DNA from: Candidatus Lambdaproteobacteria bacterium
Lineage (GTDB): Bacteria > SAR324 > JACQKK01
DNA: 35,258 nt
Assembly: GCA_016204605.1 (NCBI GenBank)
Contig: JACQKK010000076.1
Span: 1-35,258, forward strand
Direction of reading: 5' to 3'
Numbering within the stretch: the stretch's first letter is position 1; each line of letters opens with the position of its first letter. This document shows positions 24,311 to 32,976 of this stretch, in pieces. The translations under genes were made by a program, and so were the position numbers. The notes under the pieces were generated by a model. It was given only the letters and a program-made list of their open reading frames with translations. It searched no databases and was not told the DNA's origin.

Positions 24311-25555
24311 ATGCCGTTTTCCCCCCCGAGCCATGGCTCCTCCGGTGCCCCCGCCGGTCCCCAGCGCGTGCTGATCACGGTGACCGGGCCGGACCGGCCA
24401 GGGATTACCGCCGCCCTGACCCAGATCATCGCCGACGGCGCGGTGGAGATCGCCGACATGGAGCAGGTGGTGATCCAGGGGCTGCTCAGCCTCTCCATCG
24501 TGCTCGACTTCCGCGACGCGGAGCGGGGCGGCGAGCCTGTGCTCAAGGAGCTGCTGTTCGCCGCCAAGGCGATGGGGATGGAGCTCGACTTCCGCGTGCT
24601 GGCGGCCCACGAAGCCCAGCCGCGCCGGCTCCACCGCTCGGTGCTGACCCTGCTGGGCCAGGGGCAGCTGAGTGCGCGCGGCATCGCCCGCGTGGCGCAG
24701 GTGCTGGCGCAGGAGGGGTTCAACATCGAGTCCATCCAGCGGCTCGACGAGGGCCGCATCGGGAGCCTGGAGCTGATCGTGAGCTCGGACGACCCGGGCG
24801 GGGCGCGCACCCTCAAATCGGCTCTGCTGCCGGTCAGCCGCGACTGCGCGCTCGATATCGCGCTCCAGCCCGACAACCTGTTCCGGCGCATCAAGCGCCT
24901 GGTGGTGTTCGATCTCGACAGCACCCTGATCCAGGTGGAGATCATCGACGAGCTGGCCAAGGCCTGGGGCGTCGCGGAGCAGGTGCAGGCCATCACCGCC
25001 CGCGCCATGGACGGCGGCATGGACTTCCCGGAATCGCTCCGGCGGCGGGTCGCACTGTTGCGGGGCCTGGAGGAATCGGCCCTGGCGCGCCTGTACGAGC
25101 AGCTCCCGCTCACCCCCGGCGCCGAGCAGCTCATCCGCACCCTGCAGCGGCTCGGCTACCGCACCGCCATCATCAGCGGCGGCTTCACCTTCTTCTCGGA
25201 GCGGCTCAAGGCGCGGCTCGGCCTCGACTATGCCTTCGCCAACCGGCTCGAGCTCGCAGGGGGGCGGCTCACCGGCCGCGTGATCGAGCCGGTGATCGAT
25301 GGGGAGGGCAAGGCGCGCCTGCTCGAGGAGATCGCCCGCCAGGAAAACCTGCGGCTGGACCAGGTGATCGCCATCGGTGACGGCGCCAACGACCTGCCCA
25401 TGCTGCGCAAGGCGGGGCTCGGCATCGCCTTCAACGCCCGGCCCATGGTGCGGGAAGCCGCCGACCACAGCCTCAACCAGCGCAACCTCGACAGCATCCT
25501 GTTCCTGCTCGGCATCTCCCAGAGTGACCTGGCCGAGCTCGCCCGGGAAGGGTGA
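24311..25555 (+). CDS. serB: Phosphoserine phosphatase with two ACT domains
   Basis: Removes phosphate from O-phosphoserine, the last step of serine synthesis. The 414-residue protein has a first ACT domain (about 18-98, VLITVTGPDRPGITAAL), a second ACT-like domain (about 108-185), then the HAD catalytic domain (about 195-410). The nucleophile motif is VVFDLDSTLI (Asp201, Asp203). Motif II is IISGGFTFF and the metal motif GDGANDLPML. ACT domains suggest amino-acid feedback, likely serine. The enteric SerB has a shorter N-terminal part. It is the third gene of the lpoB cluster. Repeat copy D follows its stop. Confidence 0.95.
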   Translation: MPFSPPSHGSSGAPAGPQRVLITVTGPDRPGITAALTQIIADGAVEIADMEQVVIQGLLSLSIVLDFRDAERGGEPVLKELLFAAKAMGMELDFRVLAAHEAQPRRLHRSVLTLLGQGQLSARGIARVAQVLAQEGFNIESIQRLDEGRIGSLELIVSSDDPGGARTLKSALLPVSRDCALDIALQPDNLFRRIKRLVVFDLDSTLIQVEIIDELAKAWGVAEQVQAITARAMDGGMDFPESLRRRVALLRGLEESALARLYEQLPLTPGAEQLIRTLQRLGYRTAIISGGFTFFSERLKARLGLDYAFANRLELAGGRLTGRVIEPVIDGEGKARLLEEIARQENLRLDQVIAIGDGANDLPMLRKAGLGIAFNARPMVREAADHSLNQRNLDSILFLLGISQSDLAELAREG

Positions 25556-25567
25556 GGCCATCGTCCC

Positions 25568-25660
25568 CTCACCCCCGACCCCTCTCCCGCGTTGGGGAGA
25601 GGGGGAAAGCGGCGGCCCCACTCACCCCCGACCCCTCTCCCGCGTTGGGGCGACGGGAAA
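25568..25660. repeat. Tandem pair of the GC-rich palindromic repeat, copy D
   Basis: The 30 bases at 25568-25597 recur exactly at 25621-25650, 53 bases apart; both read CTCACCCCCGACCCCTCTCC and onwards. In the first copy the CCCCTCTCCC arm is closed by GGGGAGAGGGGG. In the second copy the right arm has decayed (GGGGCGACGGG). They fill the serB-lpd gap; the remaining bases to 25785 show no gene. Confidence 0.85.
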
Positions 25661-25785
25661 GCTCCCGCCGGCGGCCGCAATTGCCAACCCCGCAAGCGCT
25701 GGGATAGCCTGGACAGGCGCCCGGGCGGCGCCCCGCTGCGCCAGCGGGCGGATTCCCGGACACGGGCACCAGGGAGACGAGGGCC

Positions 25786-27180
25786 ATGAGCGAGCGGGTC
25801 GACGTGGCGGTGATCGGATCGGGGCCCGGCGGCTACGTGGCCGCCATCAAGGCGGCCCAGCGCGGCCTCAAGGCCGTCGTCATCGAGAAGGAGCGGCTGG
25901 GCGGCGTCTGCCTGAACTGGGGCTGCATCCCCACGAAGGCGCTGCTGCGCAACGCGGAGCTCTACGAGACGCTGCAGGATGCGGAGGCGCTCGGGCTCAC
26001 CCTCGGCAAGCTGGGGTTCGTGCCGGGGCGGATCGTGGAGCGCTCGCGGGGCGTGGCGGAGCGGATGAGCAAGGGGGTGGCCGCGCTGCTCAAGAAGTAC
26101 AAGGTGCGGCATCTCCAGGGCACGGCCAGGTTCCTCGGCGCCCAGAGCCTCCAGGTCGAGGGGGAGGGGGGCAAGACGCAGGTGCTCCAGGCGACCGACA
26201 CCATCGTCGCCACCGGCGCCCGACCGCGGGCGCTGCCCGCGATCCCGGTGGATGGCAAGACGGCCATCACCTACCGCGAGGCCCTGGCGCTGACGACCTT
26301 CCCCAAGCGCCTGCTCATCGTCGGCGCGGGCGCCATCGGGGTTGAATTCGCCTACTACTTCAACGCCTTCGGCGTCGAGGTGCACCTGGTCGAGCTGCTG
26401 CCCCATCTGCTGCCGCAGGAGGATGCCGAGATCGCCGAGCTGCTGCTCAAGAGCTTCCGCCGGCGCGGCATCCGCTGCTACCCCGCCACGGGGGTCAAGG
26501 AGTGCAAGCTGCGCAAGGGCAGGGTCGAGGCCCTGCTCGAAGGCAAGGGCGACCCCGTGCGGCTGGAATGCGACCAGGTGCTGGTGGCCGTCGGCATGGA
26601 GGCCCAGGTCGAAGGGCTGGGGCTCGACGCCCTCGGCGCGGTGCTGGAGCGCGGCTATCTCAAGACCGACGGGGCCATGCGCACCAGCGTGCCGCACCTG
26701 TATGCCATCGGCGACGTGGCCGGCCACCAGTTGCTCGCCCACAAGGCCTCCGCCGAGGCCGAGGTGGCCGTGGCCGCCCTCGCGGGCCACCCGGTGGCGC
26801 CGCTGGACTACGGCCAGATTCCGGCCTGCACGTACTGTCAGCCCCAGGTCGCCTCGCTGGGGCTCTCCGAGGCCCAGTGCAAGGAGCAGGGGCTGGCGGT
26901 CAAAGTAGGGCGCTTCCCCTTCCTCGCCTCCGGCAAGGCCCAGGCCATCGGCCACCCCGAGGGGCTGATCAAGCTGGTCTTCGGCGAGCCCCACGGCCGA
27001 CTGCTCGGCGCCCACCTGATCGGCCCCGACGTCACCGAGCTGGTGGCCGAGCTCGGGCTGGCGCTGCGGCTGGAGGCCACGGCCGAGGAGATCCTCGCCA
27101 CCGTCCACGCCCACCCCACCCTCTCCGAGGCGGTATTCGAGGCGGCCGGCGTGGCCTACGGGCTCAGCGCGAACTACTGA
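25786..27180 (+). CDS. lpd: Dihydrolipoyl dehydrogenase (E3)
   Basis: A flavoprotein that reoxidises protein-bound dihydrolipoamide with NAD, shared by 2-oxoacid dehydrogenase and glycine cleavage complexes. The 464-residue protein has the FAD loop GSGPGGYVAA at 11-20, the redox pair Cys42 and Cys47 in GGVCLNWGCIPTK, the NAD loop VGAGAIGVEFA near 181, and ATVHAHPTLSE, in which His443 and Glu448 form the catalytic dyad. AGGGAGACGAGGGCC precedes ATG 25786. No E1, E2 or gcv genes are nearby, so its complex partners lie elsewhere or it serves several. There is no N-terminal lipoyl domain. Confidence 0.95.
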   Translation: MSERVDVAVIGSGPGGYVAAIKAAQRGLKAVVIEKERLGGVCLNWGCIPTKALLRNAELYETLQDAEALGLTLGKLGFVPGRIVERSRGVAERMSKGVAALLKKYKVRHLQGTARFLGAQSLQVEGEGGKTQVLQATDTIVATGARPRALPAIPVDGKTAITYREALALTTFPKRLLIVGAGAIGVEFAYYFNAFGVEVHLVELLPHLLPQEDAEIAELLLKSFRRRGIRCYPATGVKECKLRKGRVEALLEGKGDPVRLECDQVLVAVGMEAQVEGLGLDALGAVLERGYLKTDGAMRTSVPHLYAIGDVAGHQLLAHKASAEAEVAVAALAGHPVAPLDYGQIPACTYCQPQVASLGLSEAQCKEQGLAVKVGRFPFLASGKAQAIGHPEGLIKLVFGEPHGRLLGAHLIGPDVTELVAELGLALRLEATAEEILATVHAHPTLSEAVFEAAGVAYGLSANY

Positions 27181-27207
27181 AGTCAACTCGAGTCGAGGGA
27201 AGAGGCG

Positions 27208-28716
27208 ATGTCCGTTGCCCGCGACATGTTCGATATGGAGCGCCTGCCTCCCGCGCTGGACGCGTATCTTCGTCAAACGAACCCCTGGTGGGAACGGCGG
27301 CCAGGCCCGCAGCTGCCCCCCTACCGCCGGTGGGCATTTCACACCACGCTGCGCAAATTGGAGCTGGGACTCGCACCGATCACGGTAATCCGCGGTCCTA
27401 GGCAGGTTGGCAAGACTACGCTCCAACTGCAGATCATCGAGCAATTGGTGTCGCAGCAAAGCATTCCGCCGGCACATATCCTTCGGGTGCAGTTCGATGA
27501 TTTGCCGTCTCTGCGTGGCGTGCAGGAGCCCATTCTTGCGCTGACCCGTTGGTTCGAGAATCGAGTGTTGCAGAAGTCCCTCAACGAGGCTGCCCGTGAC
27601 GGTCAGCCCGCGTACCTATTCTTCGACGAGGTGCAGAACCTCCGCGATTGGTCTGCTCAGCTAAAGGCATTGGTGGATCACAACACGGTAAAGGTGCTCG
27701 TCACTGGCAGCTCGGCGCTGAGAATCGAATTGGGGCGGGATAGCCTGGCCGGGCGCATTACGTCCATTGAGTTGGGCACTCTGCTGCTCCGGGAGGTCGC
27801 AGAACTTCGATTCGGCAGCTCACTCCAACCGGTCTTGCCGGAAGACGGGCTCCAGCCTTTGCTCCGTCAGGACTTTTGGCAGGCGGTGCAGGATCAAGGG
27901 ATGCGCAACAGAGAGGCGCGTGATCCCGCATTCGCCGCGTTCTCCGAGCGCGGCGGATACCCGATGGCCCAGGCTCGCGCAGAAATCCCCTGGCCCGAAG
28001 TGTCCGATCAGTTGAATGAGACGGTCATCAGGCGGGCGATCCAATATGACCTTCGCATGGGCGAGCGAGGTCGGCGCCGGGATGGGCAACTGCTAGAGGC
28101 CGTATTCCGGTTGGCCTCGCGGTACGCGGGTCAGTCTCCAAGCCGAGCCGTATATACGCGAGAACTTCAGGACGCTTTGGCTGCGAACATAGGGTGGCAG
28201 CGCATACGCGCCTACCTCCAATTCCTGGAAGGGACCTTGCTGTTGAAACTGGTGCAACCCTTGGAGCTTCGCCTGAAGCGCCGCCGGGGCAATCCTAAAC
28301 TCTGCCTTTGCGATCACGGTCTGCGGGCGAGTTGGCTGCAGGAGGTTGTGCCCCTGCATGCGCAGGGCCTTGACGATAATCCGCATCTCACAGATCTCGC
28401 CGGCCACTTGGCCGAGAGCATCGTTGGCTTCTATCTGTGCGGATTGCCGCATCTCGATGTGGCGCACTTGCCCGAGCGCGACACCGACCCCGAGGTGGAC
28501 TTCGTGTTGACGGTGGGGGAACGCAGGATACCCTTGGAGGTCAAGTACCGCCGGCGGATCGACCTTCAACGCGACACCTTGGGGCTGCGTGCCTTCATCG
28601 AAAAAACGGTCAATAACGCGCCGTTCGGAATACTGGTGACGCTGCACGATGGCGTCGTGATTCCCGATCCAAGGATAGTGCCTGTTTCCCTGCCCTCGCT
28701 GCTGCTGATGCGCTGA
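27208..28716 (+). CDS. AAA ATPase with DUF4143-like region and nuclease-like C-terminus
   Basis: A 502-residue member of the poorly understood COG1373-type ATPases. The ATPase domain (about 45-200) has Walker A GPRQVGKTT (63-71), Walker B YLFFDEVQN (Asp140, Glu141) and the sensor-like LVTGSSALRIE. The middle third (about 240-370) fits the DUF4143 helical region. Near the C-terminus, Asp431 (DPEVDFVL) and Glu444-x-Lys446 (PLEVKY) reproduce a PD-(D/E)xK nuclease-type core. The codon mix is visibly richer in A/T third positions than flanking lpd and rtcB, which suggests acquisition. It starts 27 bases after lpd and ends 7 bases before the convergent rtcB stop. No adjacent toxin, antitoxin or phage gene is present. 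Function is unknown. Confidence 0.8.
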   Translation: MSVARDMFDMERLPPALDAYLRQTNPWWERRPGPQLPPYRRWAFHTTLRKLELGLAPITVIRGPRQVGKTTLQLQIIEQLVSQQSIPPAHILRVQFDDLPSLRGVQEPILALTRWFENRVLQKSLNEAARDGQPAYLFFDEVQNLRDWSAQLKALVDHNTVKVLVTGSSALRIELGRDSLAGRITSIELGTLLLREVAELRFGSSLQPVLPEDGLQPLLRQDFWQAVQDQGMRNREARDPAFAAFSERGGYPMAQARAEIPWPEVSDQLNETVIRRAIQYDLRMGERGRRRDGQLLEAVFRLASRYAGQSPSRAVYTRELQDALAANIGWQRIRAYLQFLEGTLLLKLVQPLELRLKRRRGNPKLCLCDHGLRASWLQEVVPLHAQGLDDNPHLTDLAGHLAESIVGFYLCGLPHLDVAHLPERDTDPEVDFVLTVGERRIPLEVKYRRRIDLQRDTLGLRAFIEKTVNNAPFGILVTLHDGVVIPDPRIVPVSLPSLLLMR

Positions 28717-28723
28717 ACAGCCC

Positions 28724-29938
28724 CTACCCCTTCACGCAGAGGAGCTGCTTGAGGGTGTGGCGCACCTCGACGAGGTCGGCCTGGGCGGCCATCACCTCGT
28801 CGATGTCCTTGTAGGCTTTCGGAATTTCGTCGAGCACGCCCTTGTCCTTGCGGCAGTCCACCCCCTCGGTCTGCACCGCCAGGTCCTGGACGCTGTAGCG
28901 GCGCTTGGCTTCGTGGCGGCTCATCTGCCGCCCCGCCCCGTGGGCGCAGGAGTGGAAGCTGTCAGGGTTGCCCTTGCCGACCACGACGTACGAGCGCGCC
29001 CCCATGGAGCCGGGGATGATGCCCGGCTCGCCCTTGCGCGCCGAGACCGCCCCCTTGCGCGTGACGTAGACCCGTTGGCCGAAGTGCAGCTCGCGGGCCA
29101 CGTAGTTGTGGTGACAATCCACCCGCTCGGTGGTCAGCGCCGCCAGGCGGCGCTGGTCCTTATCGCCGAAGCGGTAATAGGCGATCTCGAGCAGGATGCG
29201 CCGCATCATCTCGTCGCGGTTGAACTGGGCATAGGCCTGCGCCCAGAACAGGTCGGCGAGGTAGTCGTCGAACTCGGGGTCGCTGCGCAGGAAATAGGCC
29301 AGCTCCCTGTCGGGCAGGGCGTCGAGCTCGCCCTTGCGCTGCATCAGGCTCCGCGCCAGCCGGATGTGGTGGTCGGCCAGCGCCTTGCCGATGTGGCGGC
29401 TGCCCGAGTGCAACAGCACCCAGGCGCGCCCCGTCTCGTCGTGGCAGACCTCGATGAAGTGGTTGCCGCCGCCCAGCGTGCCCAGCTGCAGGCGGGCCTT
29501 CTCGAGCAGAGCGGCCTTGAGCGCCGCCCTCAACCTGCCCGGCTGCACGTGCTCCCGCGCCCACGCCTCGGCCTCCGGGCTGACCTGCCCCGGCCGGTAC
29601 TGCTCGAACCCCACCGGGATCGTGCGCTCGATCGCCTCGCGAATCCGGTGCAGGCGCCCCTCCTCCTCCAGCCAGGACCGGGTGAACGGCAGGCGCACGG
29701 CGCACATGCCGCAGCCGATGTCGACGCCCACCGCGGCGGGAATCACCGCGTGCGCGCTCGCCAGCACAGAGCCCACCGTGGCCCCCAGCCCCCAGTGGAC
29801 ATCGGGCATCACCGCCACGTGGTGGAACAGGATCGGCAATCGGGCCAGGTTGCGCAGTTGCCGCTCGGCCTGCTCCTCCACCGCCGGCGCCCAGACCTGC
29901 ACCGGAAAGGACGTGTGTTCCAGCAGCCGCTGCGGCAT
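28724..29938 (-). CDS. rtcB: RNA-splicing ligase RtcB
   Basis: A GTP- and Mn-dependent ligase joining RNA 2',3'-cyclic phosphate (or 3'-phosphate) and 5'-OH ends. The 404-residue protein has PDVHWGLGATVGSVLA near 45, metal ligands in GVDIGCGM (Asp73, Cys76), GGGNHFIE (His160), VLLHSGSRHIG, the CHHNYVARE segment, and HSCAHGAGRQMSR, in which His333 is the expected guanylylated histidine. Length matches E. coli RtcB (408). No rtcA, rtcR or archease gene is visible, so the E. coli-type sigma-54 regulation is not supported here. The gene is divergent from the diguanylate cyclase gene across 328 bases. Confidence 0.96.
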   Translation of the reverse strand: MPQRLLEHTSFPVQVWAPAVEEQAERQLRNLARLPILFHHVAVMPDVHWGLGATVGSVLASAHAVIPAAVGVDIGCGMCAVRLPFTRSWLEEEGRLHRIREAIERTIPVGFEQYRPGQVSPEAEAWAREHVQPGRLRAALKAALLEKARLQLGTLGGGNHFIEVCHDETGRAWVLLHSGSRHIGKALADHHIRLARSLMQRKGELDALPDRELAYFLRSDPEFDDYLADLFWAQAYAQFNRDEMMRRILLEIAYYRFGDKDQRRLAALTTERVDCHHNYVARELHFGQRVYVTRKGAVSARKGEPGIIPGSMGARSYVVVGKGNPDSFHSCAHGAGRQMSRHEAKRRYSVQDLAVQTEGVDCRKDKGVLDEIPKAYKDIDEVMAAQADLVEVRHTLKQLLCVKG

Positions 29939-30002
29939 ACTGTCTCATCCTGTGCAGGGTGTGCCCCGGTGCCGTCCGGCCCCGATTGCGGCGCCTTGGA
30001 GA

Positions 30003-30031
30003 TTGCATCGCCCGCGCCCGCCGCGTATAAA
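30003..30031 (+). promoter_or_regulatory. Candidate promoter for the diguanylate cyclase gene
   Basis: TTGCAT (30003-30008) and TATAAA (30026-30031), spaced by 17 bases, lie in the divergent gap 29939-30266. Transcription from here would give a 5' leader of about 230 bases. No gene is seen in the gap. Confidence 0.4.
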
Positions 30032-30159
30032 TCGAACGGTGACGGTGAGGGCGAAAACGCGACAGCACCCCCGGGACCGTGGCCGCAGCGCGGCGGATCG
30101 GATGCAGCGATCGACACAGGCACACGTTAACCTGCCAGGGAGCCGGGCACAATCGGCCG

Positions 30160-30175
30160 GGAGCACGCGTGCTCC
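30160..30175. promoter_or_regulatory. Perfect 16-bp palindrome upstream of the diguanylate cyclase gene
   Basis: GGAGCACGCGTGCTCC is identical to its reverse complement. It lies 91 bases before the GTG start and downstream of the candidate promoter, a position where a dimeric repressor could act. No matching copy was noticed elsewhere in the window. Confidence 0.3.
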
Positions 30176-30266
30176 GGGACAGGCCACCATCGCTGGCGCG
30201 TAACCGTCCGGCGGCGCGCGGAGCTGCCCGCGCCGCCGCGCTCGAACGCGCAGCGCGAAAACCGGG

Positions 30267-32882
30267 GTGACGAGCGTGGGGCGCGGGAAATCCCTCCAGA
30301 CCAACAAACGGCTCCTGGCGGATACGGTGGCGGCGCTCAAGCCCTGCCGCTACTTCAAGACCATGTCCGCGGACGTGCTGGGCGACCTGCTCCGCGAAGG
30401 CGCCGTGATCGAGGCGCCGGCCCGGACCGTGCTGATCCGGGAGGGCGCCCTCGACGACGAGTTCTACATCCTGCTCGAAGGCGCCTTGCAGGTGCTCTCG
30501 AACGGCAAGCTGATCCTGCGCCTCAACACCCCCGGCGACATCATCGGCGAGATGGCCATCATCAGCTCCTCGCCGCGCTCCGCCGATGTGGTCGCGGAGG
30601 TGGCTTCGCGGCTGGTGCGCATCTCCTCGGCGGTGATGAAGGCCGAGCCGGTGCAGCGCGACCGCACGCAGCAGCTCTTGACGGTGTTCTCCCACATCAT
30701 GGCGGCCAAGCTCACGGAGACCTCGCAGCGCGCGAAGCTCTATGAGGATTCCGTGCTGGAAGTGCGGGAGATCGCCTCGAGCAACACCCGGCTCGAATCC
30801 CAGATCCAGGACAAGCTCCAGGAGATCGCCCTCTACTCGCGCGTGATCGAGACGAGCAACGATGCCGTGCTGGTCGCGGATCTGGCGGGCAACATCCAGC
30901 AGTCCAACCCGGCCTCGCACCAGATGTTCAAGGCCCTGGCCCGCAAGGCGGCCCAGGGCAAGGGCAGCACCATGAAGGAACTGCTGCGCTCGTTCGACCT
31001 GGGGGAGTATCCCGACATCGCGCCGGGGCAGCCCTGGCGCGGCGAATGGAGCCGCGGGCCGGAAGACAACCAGTACGTGCTGCAGGTGACCGTCACCCCG
31101 ATTCAGGGTCGCGACGGGCAGGCCATCGCCGGGATCGCCTACCAGCTGCACGACATCACCCTGCAGAAGGCGCAGGAGCGCGCGATCGTCCGGAAGAACG
31201 AGGAGATCCAGAAGGCGCTCTCTGATCTCGAGCAGACCTATCAGGAGCTGCAGCGCAGCGACCGGCTGAAGATGGAAAGCCTGACCGTGATCTCCAACGA
31301 GCTCTCGGCCCCGGTGCGCCGCATCGTCAACCACGTCCACAAGCTGGCCGAGCTGCTCGGCGCCGAGCCGCCCGAAGCGGCGCACACCCACCTTAGGGCC
31401 ATCAGCGACCAGAGCCAGTTCCTGAAGGCGATCTCCGACAACATCACCTACCTGCTCGACCTGCAGGCGGAGTTCCAGGCCCGCGAGCCCGAGCCGATGG
31501 ATCTCGCCGCGGTGGTGCGGGAGGTGGTCGGCGAGATCGAGGGCAAGGCCGCCCGCAAGGGCAACCCCTTCGCGGTGGAGCTGCCCGCGGAACCGCTCAC
31601 GCTGCTCGGCACCCCCGACCAGGTCAAGATTGTGCTGAACCTGATCCTCGAGCAGGCGGCCCAGGTGTGCCGGGCCGACACGCCCCTTTCCATCACGGGC
31701 GTGGTCGACGGGGAAGGGGACCAGGTGCGGCTGACCATCGCGTACACCGGGCCCAGCCTGGCGGGCATCCGCCCGAACGACGTGGGGCAGGGCCGGCTGG
31801 GGCTGCTGATCGGGCTGCCGCTCGCCCGCAAGGTGATCTCCCAGCACCAGGGGTCGCTCCAGTTCGCCGAGGACAAATCGACCGCCACGGTCGAGATCGT
31901 GCTGCCGCGTGGACCCAAGGAAGGCCAGGAACGGCCCAACCGCATCATCGTCGCCGACGAGCAGACCATGGACCGCCTGATCGTCCGCGGCGTGATTGAG
32001 CACCTCTGGCCAGGCTCCGTGATCCTGGAGGCCACGGACCCCTTCGAGCTGCTCGACAGCTACGAGGACTTCCGCCCGGATCTCGTGATCCTGGACCCGC
32101 AGCTCACCGAGCCCGGCTGGAGCAACCACCGCCTGCTGGGCTCGCTGGTGCAGCAGCGCCGCCATGTCTGCCCCGTGCTGGCCATCAGCGGCCTCTACGA
32201 GGACTTCGCCGAGCGCAGCATCGCCGTGGAGCGCGGGGTATCCGATTTCCTGGCCAAGCCTTACTCGATCTTCGATCTGCGCTTCAAGATCCGCTCGCTG
32301 CTGCAGTCGCACCGCAAGGAGGAGTCGCTGCACAAGAACATGGACCAGGCGCAGCGCCAGGCCTCGACCGATGCCCTCACCAAGCTCGGCAACCGCAAGC
32401 ACCTCGACAGCTTCCTGGAGACGCAGATCAACTACTCGCGGCAGACGCGCAAGCCCTGCTCGGTGATCCTGCTCGATATCGACAACTTCAAGCATTACAA
32501 CGACACCAATGGCCACCAGCTCGGCGACGAGGTGTTGAAGGGGGTGGGGCAGATTCTGATCCGCTCCGTGCGCGCCTCGGATCTGGCGGCGCGCTATGGG
32601 GGCGAGGAGTTCATGCTGGTGCTGCCCGAGACGCGCAAGGACATGGCGGTGGTGATCGCCGAGAAGGTGCGGCGCACCATCCAGGAGAAGGACTTCCCCT
32701 ACGGCAAGACACAGCCCCTGGGATTCGTCTCGTCGAGCTTCGGCGTGGCCACCTTCCCCGAGGATGGCGATTCCCCCGCGGACCTGATCCACGTGGCCGA
32801 CGAGTGTCTCTACACCGCCAAGCAGTGGGGCCGCAACCGCGTGGTACGCGCCGAGGAGCGGCTGCGCTCCATCGCCGGATAG
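30267..32882 (+). CDS. Multidomain diguanylate cyclase (cNMP-PAS-degenerate kinase-REC-GGDEF)
   Basis: An 871-residue cytosolic protein predicted to make cyclic di-GMP. In order: a cyclic-nucleotide-binding domain (about 25-145, cassette GEMAIISSSPRSADV with phosphate-contact Arg104), a coiled coil, PAS (about 190-300), a second coiled coil, a DHp-like region (about 330-400), an HATPase-like region (410-548), a receiver (about 558-680) and GGDEF (about 695-865). The receiver is intact: Asp564-Glu565, phospho-acceptor Asp610 and Lys664. The cyclase is intact: TDALTKLGNR, GGEEF at 778-782, and inhibitory-site RASD at 769-772. The kinase core looks dead: Asn344 occupies the H-box histidine position (SNELSAPV), the second N-box Asn is Glu462, and the DxGxG Asp is Tyr493. 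No transmembrane segment is visible. The start is GTG 30267; GTG 30276 is an alternative. Confidence 0.92.
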   Translation: MTSVGRGKSLQTNKRLLADTVAALKPCRYFKTMSADVLGDLLREGAVIEAPARTVLIREGALDDEFYILLEGALQVLSNGKLILRLNTPGDIIGEMAIISSSPRSADVVAEVASRLVRISSAVMKAEPVQRDRTQQLLTVFSHIMAAKLTETSQRAKLYEDSVLEVREIASSNTRLESQIQDKLQEIALYSRVIETSNDAVLVADLAGNIQQSNPASHQMFKALARKAAQGKGSTMKELLRSFDLGEYPDIAPGQPWRGEWSRGPEDNQYVLQVTVTPIQGRDGQAIAGIAYQLHDITLQKAQERAIVRKNEEIQKALSDLEQTYQELQRSDRLKMESLTVISNELSAPVRRIVNHVHKLAELLGAEPPEAAHTHLRAISDQSQFLKAISDNITYLLDLQAEFQAREPEPMDLAAVVREVVGEIEGKAARKGNPFAVELPAEPLTLLGTPDQVKIVLNLILEQAAQVCRADTPLSITGVVDGEGDQVRLTIAYTGPSLAGIRPNDVGQGRLGLLIGLPLARKVISQHQGSLQFAEDKSTATVEIVLPRGPKEGQERPNRIIVADEQTMDRLIVRGVIEHLWPGSVILEATDPFELLDSYEDFRPDLVILDPQLTEPGWSNHRLLGSLVQQRRHVCPVLAISGLYEDFAERSIAVERGVSDFLAKPYSIFDLRFKIRSLLQSHRKEESLHKNMDQAQRQASTDALTKLGNRKHLDSFLETQINYSRQTRKPCSVILLDIDNFKHYNDTNGHQLGDEVLKGVGQILIRSVRASDLAARYGGEEFMLVLPETRKDMAVVIAEKVRRTIQEKDFPYGKTQPLGFVSSSFGVATFPEDGDSPADLIHVADECLYTAKQWGRNRVVRAEERLRSIAG

Positions 32883-32976
32883 CCTGCCACGCCGCGCTGC
32901 GCACCGGCCCGGCGCTCTCAGGCCGGCCCGAGGCGGTGCGGCTCAGGCAGGGCGGCCCGAGGCCTTGCGGGCGGCG

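Noticed and set aside
22247..25621. 1124-codon minus-strand frame
   Set aside because: It covers lpoB, the COG3014 gene and serB, all of which have clear family signatures on the plus strand.
25556..25785. CRISPR-like array from the repeated 30-base unit after serB
   Set aside because: There are only two copies, with a 23-base gap that completes a hairpin; the unit recurs singly at other loci, so it is an interspersed palindrome.
27208..28716. Toxin-antitoxin or complete defence island around the AAA gene
   Set aside because: Both neighbours are housekeeping genes and no second accessory gene is present.
29939..30060. tRNA-like T-loop sequence (TTCGATT on the minus strand) upstream of rtcB, as in tRNA-like Y RNAs linked to some rtc operons
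   Set aside because: No matching acceptor or anticodon stems can be drawn around it.
29160..32792. 1210-codon minus-strand frame
   Set aside because: It is antisense to the diguanylate cyclase gene and overlaps rtcB. No domain is recognisable.
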